A stretch of 64,000 bases of DNA, from positions 248,001 to 312,000 of the forward strand of contig CAXKVF010000082.1 in the NCBI GenBank assembly GCA_964057225.1. Reading direction: 5' to 3'. The notes under the pieces were generated by a model. It was given only the letters and a program-made list of their open reading frames with translations. It had not been told where the DNA came from and did not search any database. This document shows positions 54,481 to 64,000 of the stretch, piece after piece. The first letter of the stretch is position 1. Each line of letters begins with the position of its first letter. The translations under genes were made by a program, and so were the position numbers. This DNA is from Auanema rhodensis (Eukaryota; Nematoda; Chromadorea; Rhabditida; Rhabditidae).

Positions 54481-57120
54481 TAATATGGACATGGGGAATC
54501 TAATTTTGAAAACCGCATTTCTTTATCTTTCACGTGAAGCGAGTTACATACCAAGTGCACATCACGTGTACATTTAATTAGCATAAATTAAAGTTCACGT
54601 AAATTTCAAAGTCATGGTTACCATGCACCAATATCAATAAAAATTTGTTTTTAGACTAATATGGACATGGGGAATCTAATTTTGAAAACCGCATCTCTTT
54701 ATCTTTCACGTGAAGCGAGTTACATACCAAGTGCACATCACGTGTACATTTAATTAGCATAAATTAAAGTTCACGTAAATTTCAAAGTCATGGTTACCAT
54801 GAACCAATATCAATAAAAATTTGTTTTTAGACTAATATGGACATGGGGAATCTAATTTTGAAAACCGCATTTCTTTATCTTTCACGTGAAGCGAGTTACA
54901 TACCAAGTGCACATCACGTGTACATTTAATTAGCATAAATTAAAGTTCACGTAAATTTCAAAGTCATGGTTACCATGCACCAATATCAATAAAAATTTGT
55001 TTTTAGACTAATATGGACATGGGGAATCTAATTTTGAAAACCGCATCTCTTTATCTTTCACGTGAAGCGAGTTACATACCAAGTGCACATCACGTGTACA
55101 TTTAATTAGCATAAATTAAAGTTCACGTAAATTTCAAAGTCATGGTTACCATGAACCAATATCAATAAAAATTTGTTTTTAGACTAATATGGACATGGGG
55201 AATCTAATTTTGAAAACCGCATCTCTTTATCTTTCACGTGAAGCGAGTTACATACCAGGTGCACATCACGTGTACATTTAATTAGCATAAATTAAAGTTC
55301 ACGTAAATTTCAAAGTCATGGTTACCATGAACCAATATCAATAAAAATTTGTTTTTAGACTAATATGGACATGGGGAATCTAATTTTGAAAACCGCATCT
55401 CTTTATCTTTCACGTGAAGCGAGTTACATACCAAGTGCACATCACGTGTACATTTAATTAGCATAAATTAAAGTTCACGTAAACTTCAAAGTCATGGTTA
55501 CCATGCACCAATATCAATAAAAATTTGTTTTTAGACTAATATGGACATGGGGAATCTAATTTTGAAAACCGCATCACTTTATCTTTCACGTGAAGCGAGT
55601 TACATACCAAGTGCACATCACGTGTACATTTAATTAGCATAAATTAAAGTTCACGTAAATTTCAAAGTCATGGTTACCATGAACCAATATCAATAAAAAT
55701 TTGTTTTTAGACTAATATGGACATGGGGAATCTAATTTTGAAAACCGCATCTCTTTATCTTTCACGTGAAGCGAGTTACATACCAAGTGCACATCACGTG
55801 TACATTTAATTAGCATAAATTAAAGTTCACGTAAATTTTAAAGTCATGGTTACCATGCACCAATATCAATAAAAATTTGTTTTTAGACTAATATGGACAT
55901 GGGGAATCTAATTTTGAAAACCGCATCTCTTTATCTTTCACGTGAAGCGAGTTACATACCAAGTGCACATCACGTGTACATTTAATTAGCATAAATTAAA
56001 GTTCACGTAAATTTCAAAGTCATGGTTACCATGAACCAATATCAATAAAAATTTGTTTTTAGACTAATATGGACATGGGGAATCTAATTTTGAAAACCGC
56101 ATCTCTTTATCTTTCACGTGAAGCGAGTTACATACCAAGTGCACATCACGTGTACATTTAATTAGCATAAATTAAAGTTCACGTAAATTTCAAAGTCATG
56201 GTTACCATGAAGCAATATCAATAAAAATTTGTTTTTAGACTAATATGGACATGGGGAATCTAATTTTGAAAACCGCATTTCTTTATTTTTCACGTGAAGC
56301 GAGTTACATACCAAGTGCACATCACGTGTACATTTAATTAGCATAAATTAAAGTTCACGTAAATTTCAAAGTCATGGTTACCATGCACCAATATCAATAA
56401 AAATTTGTTTTTAGACTAATATGGACATGGGGAATCTAATTTTGAAAACCGCATCTCTTTATCTTTCACGTGAAGCGAGTTACATACCAAGTGCACATCA
56501 CGTGTACATTTAATTAGCATAAATTAAAGTTCACGTAAATTTCAAAGTCATGGTTACCATGAACCAATATCAATAAAAATTTGTTTTTAGACTAATATGG
56601 ACATGGGGAATCTAATTTTGAAAACCGCATCTCTTTATCTTTCACGTGAAGCGAGTTACATACCAAGTGCACATCACGTGTACATTTAATTAGCATAAAT
56701 TAAAGTTCACGTAAATTTCAAAGTCATGGTTACCATGAACCAATATCACTAAAAATTTGTTTTTAGACTAATATGGACATGGGGAATCTAATTTTGAAAA
56801 CCGCATCTCTTTATCTTTCACGTGAAGCGAGTTACATACCAAGTGCACATCACGTGTACATTTAATTAGCATAAATTAAAGTTCACGTAAACTTCAAAGT
56901 CATGGTTACCATGAAGCAATATCAATAAAAATTTGTTTTTAGACTAATATGGACATGGGGAATCTAATTTTGAAAACCGCATCTCTTTATCTTTCACGTG
57001 AAGCGAGTTACATACCAAGTGCACATCACGTGTACATTTAATTAGCATAAATTAAAGTTCACGTAAATTTCAAAGTCATGGTTACCATGAACCAATATCA
57101 ATAAAAATTTGTTTTTAGAC
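54481..57120 (+). repeat. Block beta, copy 2 (m311-m325)
   Basis: p39T C, N, p39T C, N, p74G N, p124C C, N (GCATCACTT), p127T C, N, G, p39T/p47T C, N, p157C N, p124C G, N. Compared with copy 1, the C and p73G/p111G/p112T units between N and G are missing. The run from 55185 is duplicated at 57121. Confidence 0.8.
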
Positions 57121-59056
57121 TAATATGGACATGGGGAATCTAATTTTGAAAACCGCATCTCTTTATCTTTCACGTGAAGCGAGTTACATACCAGGTGCAC
57201 ATCACGTGTACATTTAATTAGCATAAATTAAAGTTCACGTAAATTTCAAAGTCATGGTTACCATGAACCAATATCAATAAAAATTTGTTTTTAGACTAAT
57301 ATGGACATGGGGAATCTAATTTTGAAAACCGCATCTCTTTATCTTTCACGTGAAGCGAGTTACATACCAAGTGCACATCACGTGTACATTTAATTAGCAT
57401 AAATTAAAGTTCACGTAAACTTCAAAGTCATGGTTACCATGCACCAATATCAATAAAAATTTGTTTTTAGACTAATATGGACATGGGGAATCTAATTTTG
57501 AAAACCGCATCACTTTATCTTTCACGTGAAGCGAGTTACATACCAAGTGCACATCACGTGTACATTTAATTAGCATAAATTAAAGTTCACGTAAATTTCA
57601 AAGTCATGGTTACCATGAACCAATATCAATAAAAATTTGTTTTTAGACTAATATGGACATGGGGAATCTAATTTTGAAAACCGCATCTCTTTATCTTTCA
57701 CGTGAAGCGAGTTACATACCAAGTGCACATCACGTGTACATTTAATTAGCATAAATTAAAGTTCACGTAAATTTTAAAGTCATGGTTACCATGCACCAAT
57801 ATCAATAAAAATTTGTTTTTAGACTAATATGGACATGGGGAATCTAATTTTGAAAACCGCATCTCTTTATCTTTCACGTGAAGCGAGTTACATACCAAGT
57901 GCACATCACGTGTACATTTAATTAGCATAAATTAAAGTTCACGTAAATTTCAAAGTCATGGTTACCATGAACCAATATCAATAAAAATTTGTTTTTAGAC
58001 TAATATGGACATGGGGAATCTAATTTTGAAAACCGCATCTCTTTATCTTTCACGTGAAGCGAGTTACATACCAAGTGCACATCACGTGTACATTTAATTA
58101 GCATAAATTAAAGTTCACGTAAATTTCAAAGTCATGGTTACCATGAAGCAATATCAATAAAAATTTGTTTTTAGACTAATATGGACATGGGGAATCTAAT
58201 TTTGAAAACCGCATTTCTTTATTTTTCACGTGAAGCGAGTTACATACCAAGTGCACATCACGTGTACATTTAATTAGCATAAATTAAAGTTCACGTAAAT
58301 TTCAAAGTCATGGTTACCATGCACGAATATCAATAAAAATTTGTTTTTAGACTAATATGGACATGGGGAATCTAATTTTGAAAACCGCATCTCTTTATCT
58401 TTCACGTGAAGCGAGTTACATACCAAGTGCACATCACGTGTACATTTAATTAGCATAAATTAAAGTTCACGTAAATTTCAAAGTCATGGTTACCATGAAC
58501 CAATATCAATAAAAATTTGTTTTTAGACTAATATGGACATGGGGAATCTAATTTTGAAAACCGCATCTCTTTATCTTTCACGTGAAGCGAGTTACATACC
58601 AAGTGCACATCACGTGTACATTTAATTAGCATAAATTAAAGTTCACGTAAATTTCAAAGTCATGGTTACCATGAACCAATATCACTAAAAATTTGTTTTT
58701 AGACTAATATGGACATGGGGAATCTAATTTTGAAAACCGCATCTCTTTATCTTTCACGTGAAGCGAGTTACATACCAAGTGCACATCACGTGTACATTTA
58801 ATTAGCATAAATTAAAGTTCACGTAAACTTCAAAGTCATGGTTACCATGAAGCAAAATCAATAAAAATTTGTTTTTAGACTAATATGGACATGGGGAATC
58901 TAATTTTGAAAACCGCATCTCTTTATCTTTCACGTGAAGCGAGTTACATACCAAGTGCACATCACGTGTACATTTAATTAGCATAAATTAAAGTTCACGT
59001 AAATTTCAAAGTCATGGTTACCATGCACCAATATCAATAAAAATTTGTTTTTAGAC
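57121..59056 (+). repeat. 11-monomer duplicate of beta copy 2 (m326-m336)
   Basis: Repeats 55185-57120 unit by unit: p74G, p124C, GCATCACTT, p127T, N, G, p39T/p47T, N, p157C, p124C G, with the last unit C instead of N. Period 1936 bp. Private changes are GCACGAAT in m332 and CAAAATC in m335. The shared rare GCATCACTT makes this a recent duplication. Confidence 0.85.
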
Positions 59057-60640
59057 TAATATGGACATGGGGAATCTAATTTTGAAAACCGCATCTCTTT
59101 ATCTTTCACGTGAAGCGAGTTACATACCAAGTGCACATCACGTGTACATTTAATTAGCATAAATTAAAGTTCACGTAAATTTCAAAGTCATGGTTACCAT
59201 GAACCAATATCAATAAAAATTTGTTTTTAGACTAATATGGACATGGGGAATCTAATTTTGAAAACCGCATCTCTTTATCTTTCACGTGAAGCGAGTTACA
59301 TACCAAGTGCACATCACGTGTACATTTAATTAGCATAAATTAAAGTTCACGTAAATTTCAAAGTCATGGTTACCATGAACCAATATCAATAAAAATTTGT
59401 TTTTAGACTAATATGGACATGGGGAATCTAATTTTGAAAACCGCATCTCTTTATCTTTCACGTGAAGCGAGTTACATACCAAGTGCACATCACGTGTACA
59501 TTTAATTAGCATAAATTAAAGTTCACGTAAACTTCAAAGTCATGGTTACCATGCACCAATATCAATAAAAATTTGTTTTTAGACTAATATGGACATGGGG
59601 AATCTAATTTTGAAAACCGCATCTCTTTATCTTTCACGTGAAGCGAGTTACATACCAAGTGCACATCACGTGTACATTTAATTAGCATAAATTAAAGTTC
59701 ACGTAAATTTCAAAGTCATGGTTACCATGAACCAATATCAATAAAAATTTGTTTTTAGACTAATATGGACATGGGGAATCTAATTTTGAAAACCGCATCT
59801 CTTTATCTTTCACGTGAAGCGAGTTACATACCAAGTGCACATCACGTGTACATTTAATTAGCATAAATTAAAGTTCACGTGAACTTCAAAGTCATGGTTA
59901 CCATGAAGCAATATCAATAAAAATTTGTTTTTAGACTAATATGGACATGGGGAATCTAATTTTGAAAACCGCATCTCTTTATCTTTCACGTGAAGCGAGT
60001 TACATACCAAGTGCACATCACGTGTACATTTAATTAGCATAAATTAAAGTTCACGTAAATTTCAAAGTCATGGTTACCATGAACCAATATCACTAAAAAT
60101 TTGTTTTTAGACTAATATGGACATGGGGAATCTAATTTTGAAAACCGCATCTCTTTATCTTTCACGTGAAGCGAGTTACATACCAAGTGCACATCACGTG
60201 TACATTTAATTAGCATAAATTAAAGTTCACGTGAACTTCAAAGTCATGGTTACCATGAACCAATATCAATAAAAATTTGTTTTTAGACTAATATGGACAT
60301 GGGGAATCTAATTTTGAAAACCGCATCTCTTTATCTTTCACGTGAAGCGAGTTACATACCAAGTGCACATCACGTGTACATTTAATTAGCATAAATTAAA
60401 GTTCACGTAAATTTCAAAGTCATGGTTACCATGAACCAATATCAATAAAAATTTGTTTTTAGACTAATATGGACATGGGGAATCTAATTTTGAAAACCGC
60501 ATCTCTTTATCTTTCACGTGAAGCGAGTTACATACCAAGTGCACATCACGTGTACATTTAATTAGCATAAATTAAAGTTCACGTAAATTTCAAAGTCATG
60601 GTTACCATGAAGCAATATCAATAAAAATTTGTTTTTAGAC
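59057..60640 (+). repeat. Satellite units m337-m345
   Basis: N, N, p124C C, N, p121G/p124C G, p157C N, p121G/p124C N, N, G. m343 pairs p121G/p124C with type N instead of the usual G, so the marker has been separated from its usual partner there. Confidence 0.72.
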
Positions 60641-63104
60641 TAATATGGACATGGGGAATCTAATTTTGAAAACCGCATTTCTTTATCTTTCACGTGAAGC
60701 GAGTTACATACCAAGTGCACATCACGTGTACATTTAATTAGCATAAATTAAAGTTCACGTAAATTTCAAAGTCATGGTTACCATGCACCAATATCAATAA
60801 AAATTTGTTTTTAGACTAATATGGACATGGGGAATCTAATTTTGAAAGCCGCATCTCTTTATCTTTCACGTGAAGCGAGTTACATACCAAGTGCACATCA
60901 CGTGTACATTTAATTAGCATAAATTAAAGTTCACGTAAATTTCAAAGTCATGGTTACCATGAACCAATATCAATAAAAATTTGTTTTTAGACTAATATGG
61001 ACATGGGGAATCTAATTTTGAAAACCGCATCTCTTTATCTTTCACGTGAAGCGAGTTACATACCAAGTGCACATCACGTGTACATTTAATTAGCATAAAT
61101 TAAAGTTCACGTAAATTTCAAAGTCATGGTTACCATGAACCAATATCAATAAAAATTTGTTTTTAGACTAATATGGACATGGGGAATCTAATTTTGAAAA
61201 CCGCATCTCTTTATCTTTCACGTGAAGCGAGTTACATACCAGGTGCACATCACGTGTACATTTAATTAGCATAAATTAAAGTTCACGTAAATTTCAAAGT
61301 CATGGTTACCATGAACCAATATCAATAAAAATTTGTTTTTAGACTAATATGGACATGGGGAATCTAATTTTGAAAACCGCATCTCTTTATCTTTCACGTG
61401 AAGCGAGTTACATACCAAGTGCACATCACGTGTACATTTAATTAGCATAAATTAAAGTTCACGTAAACTTCAAAGTCATGGTTACCATGCACCAATATCA
61501 ATAAAAATTTGTTTTTAGACTAATATGGACATGGGGAATCTAATTTTGAAAACCGCATCTCTTTATCTTTCACGTGAAGCGAGTTACATACCAAGTGCAC
61601 ATCACGTGTACATTTAATTAGCATAAATTAAAGTTCACGTAAATTTCAAAGTCATGGTTACCATGAACCAATATCAATAAAAATTTGTTTTTAGACTAAT
61701 ATGGACATGGGGAATCTAATTTTGAAAACCGCATCTCTTTATCTTTCACGTGAAGCGAGTTACATACCAAGTGCACATCACGTGTACATTTAATTAGCAT
61801 AAATTAAAGTTCACGTAAATTTTAAAGTCATGGTTACCATGCACCAATATCAATAAAAATTTGTTTTTAGACTAATATGGACATGGGGAATCTAATTTTG
61901 AAAACCGCATCTCTTTATCTTTCACGTGAAGCGAGTTACATACCAAGTGCACATCACGTGTACATTTAATTAGCATAAATTAAAGTTCACGTAAATTTCA
62001 AAGTCATGGTTACCATGAACCAATATCAATAAAAATTTGTTTTTAGACTAATATGCACATGGGGAATCTAATTTTGAAAACCGCATCTCTTTATCTTTCA
62101 CGTGAAGCGAGTTACATACCAAGTGCACATCACGTGTACATTTAATTAGCATAAATTAAAGTTCACGTAAATTTTAAAGTCATGGTTACCATGCACCAAT
62201 ATCAATAAAAATTTGTTTTTAGACTAATATGGACATGGGGAATCTAATTTTGAAAACCGCATCTCTTTATCTTTCACGTGAAGCGAGTTACATACCAAGT
62301 GCACATCACGTGTACATTTAATTAGCATAAATTAAAGTTCACGTAAATTTCAAAGTCATGGTTACCATGAACCAATATCAATAAAAATTTGTTTTTAGAC
62401 TAATATGGACATGGGGAATCTAATTTTGAAAACCGCATCTCTTTATCTTTCACGTGAAGCGAGTTACATACCAAGTGCACATCACGTGTACATTTAATTA
62501 GCATAAATTAAAGTTCACGTAAATTTCAAAGTCATGGTTACCATGCACCAATATCAATAAAAATTTGTTTTTAGACTAATATGGACATGGGGAATCTAAT
62601 TTTGAAAACCGCATCTCTTTATCTTTCACGTGAAGCGAGTTACATACCGAGTGCACATCACGTGTACATTTAATTAGCATAAATTAGTGTTCACGTAAAT
62701 TTCAAAGTCATGGTTACCATGAACCAATATCAATAAAAATTTGTTTTTAGACTAATATGGACATGGGGAATCTAATTTTGAAAACCGCATCTCTTTATCT
62801 TTCACGTGAAGCGAGTTACATACCAAGTGCACATCACGTGTACATTTAATTAGCATAAATTAAAGTTCACGTAAATTTCAAAGTCATGGTTACCATGAAG
62901 CAATATCAATAAAAATTTGTTTTTAGACTAATATGGACATGGGGAATCTAATTTTGAAAACCGCATTTCTTTATTTTTCACGTGAAGCGAGTTACATACC
63001 AAGTGCACATCACGTGTACATTTAATTAGCATAAATTAAAGTTCACGTAAATTTCAAAGTCATGGTTACCATGCACCAATATCAATAAAAATTTGTTTTT
63101 AGAC
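60641..63104 (+). repeat. Block beta, copy 3 (m346-m359)
   Basis: p39T C, N (GAAAGCC), N, p74G N, p124C C, N, p127T C, N, p127T C (starts TAATATGCAC), N, C, p73G with p111G/p112T N, G, p39T/p47T C. It keeps the p73G/p111G/p112T unit found in copy 1 and lost in copy 2. It has one extra p127T C, N dimer. Confidence 0.8.
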
Positions 63105-64000
63105 TAATATGGACATGGGGAATCTAATTTTGAAAACCGCATCTCTTTATCTTTCACGTGAAGCGAGTTACATACCAAGTGCACATCACGTGTACATTTA
63201 ATTAGCATAAATTAAAGTTCACGTGAACTTCAAAGTCATGGTTACCATGAACCAATATCAATAAAAATTTGTTTTTAGACTAATATGGACATGGGGAATC
63301 TAATTTTGAAAACCGCATCTCTTTATCTTTCACGTGAAGCGAGTTACATACCAAGTGCACATCACGTGTACATTTAATTAGCATAAATTAAAGTTCACGT
63401 AAATTTCAAAGTCATGGTTACCATGAACCAATATCACTAAAAATTTGTTTTTAGACTAATATGGACATGGGGAATCTAATTTTGAAAACCGCATCTCTTT
63501 ATCTTTCACGTGAAGCGAGTTACATACCAAGTGCACATCACGTGTACATTTAATTAGCATAAATTAAAGTTCACGTGAACTTCAAAGTCATGGTTACCAT
63601 GAAGCAATATCAATAAAAATTTGTTTTTAGACTAATATGGACATGGGGAATCTAATTTTGAAAACCGCATCTCTTTATCTTTCACGTGAAGCGAGTTACA
63701 TACCAAGTGCACATCACGTGTACATTTAATTAGCATAAATTAAAGTTCACGTAAATTTCAAAGTCATGGTTACCATGAACCAATATCAATAAAAATTTGT
63801 TTTTAGACTAATATGGACATGGGGAATCTAATTTTGAAAACCGCATCTCTTTATCTTTCACGTGAAGCGAGTTACATACCAAGTGCACATCACGTGTACA
63901 TTTAATTAGCATAAATTAAAGTTCACGTAAATTTCAAAGTCATGGTTACCATGCACCAATATCAATAAAAATTTGTTTTTAGACTAATATGGACATGGGG
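63105..64000 (+). repeat. Satellite units m360-m365, cut by the window end
   Basis: p121G/p124C N, p157C N, p121G/p124C G, N, C and then 16 bp of the next unit (63985-64000). The array clearly continues past the window. Confidence 0.85.

Larger units (their letters stand above)
1..64000 (+). repeat. Satellite DNA array, 176-bp monomer, fills the window
   Basis: The same 176-bp unit repeats head to tail from the first to the last base, all in one orientation. TAATATGGAC-type starts fall at 1, 177, 353, 529 and so on. I count 360 units of exactly 176 bp, plus units of 171, 64, 64 and 325 bp and a final 16-bp fragment; these lengths sum to 64,000. Most units differ from the consensus at about 0-3 bases. 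Neither array edge is present. Satellites of 150-200 bp with higher-order structure are typical of centromeres and pericentromeres in plants and animals; that location is inferred here, not shown. No long coding frame survives, because each monomer has stops in all frames and 176 is not a multiple of three. I do not recognise the family or species. Confidence 0.98.

Noticed and set aside
1-64000. CRISPR array
   Set aside because: The repeats are 176 bp, contiguous, and lack unique spacers; no cas genes are present.
1-64000. CENP-B box
   Set aside because: No stretch matches NTTCGNNNNANNCGGGN. The nearest is TTTCGAAG in the p128G units, which lacks the CGGG half.
1-64000. Telomeric repeats or a subtelomeric origin
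   Set aside because: No TTAGGG, TTTAGGG or similar short tandem tracts are present on either strand.
1-64000. Collapsed or artificially repeated assembly
   Set aside because: Ordered rare markers, private single-base changes and unique junctions argue for a genuine resolved array. Local errors cannot be excluded without reads.

Overview
The whole window is one uninterrupted array of a tandem satellite DNA. The monomer is 176 bp, about 32% G+C, and every copy is in the same orientation. It contains no protein-coding gene, RNA gene, transposon, CRISPR array or unique flanking DNA that I can support. A homogeneous satellite of this length (nucleosome core plus linker), with higher-order repeat structure and no interruption over 64 kb, points to a eukaryotic chromosome, most likely centromeric or pericentromeric heterochromatin of a plant or animal. 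I do not recognise the species or a named satellite family.

Monomers are numbered m1 to m365 from base 1, and 'p' gives the position inside the 176-bp unit, with p1 at the t of TAATATGGAC. The tally is exact: m1-m88 (1-15488) are 176 bp; m89 (15489-15552) is 64 bp; m90-m163 (15553-28576) are 176 bp; m164 (28577-28747) is 171 bp; m165-m192 (28748-33675) are 176 bp; m193 (33676-33739) is 64 bp; m194-m279 (33740-48875) are 176 bp; m280 (48876-49200) is a 325-bp rearranged unit; m281-m364 (49201-63984) are 176 bp; m365 is cut by the window end after 16 bp. So 360 units have exactly the same length. Most differ from the consensus at about 0-3 positions.

Diagnostic variants allow the units to be typed. 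At p146-p150 they read AACCA (type N), AAGCA (type G), CACCA (type C) or AACCT (type T). Further markers are p7A, p14T, p15A, p20T, p27C/p28A, p28A, p29G, p39T, p47T, p50C, p73G, p74G, p79T/p80T, p105G, p111G/p112T, p121G, p124C or A, p127T, p128G, p131T, p157C or T, p169G, p170G and p173T. Their order shows nested higher-order repeats.

Layout: 1-2112 is a trimeric N-G-N array. 2113-8096 holds two 13-monomer repeats (2288 bp) and a contracted third. 8097-11088 is mixed G-rich units. 11089-18368 is block alpha copy 1, with an internal 11-monomer duplication and a deleted 64-bp unit. 18369-31211 is built of T-G-N 4/5-mers, p14T pentamers and a relic of the 13-mer. 31212-35147 is alpha copy 2, which carries the same 64-bp unit. 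35148-41131 has 8-mer, trimer and C/N units. 41132-43419 is block beta copy 1. 43420-49904 is rich in the p157C and p121G/p124C subfamily and contains the rearranged unit m280. 49905-53776 is alpha copy 3. 54481-59056 is beta copy 2 and its 11-monomer duplicate. 60641-63104 is the last beta copy.

The monomer is dense in short dyad symmetries and carries two CACGTG boxes about three helical turns apart. A derived subfamily in the right third gains a third box at similar spacing. The most striking single event is m280, a 40-bp perfect inverted repeat followed by a 20-bp duplication and a 31-bp deletion, which looks like replication template switching. Typing was done by eye, so marker counts may be off by a few.
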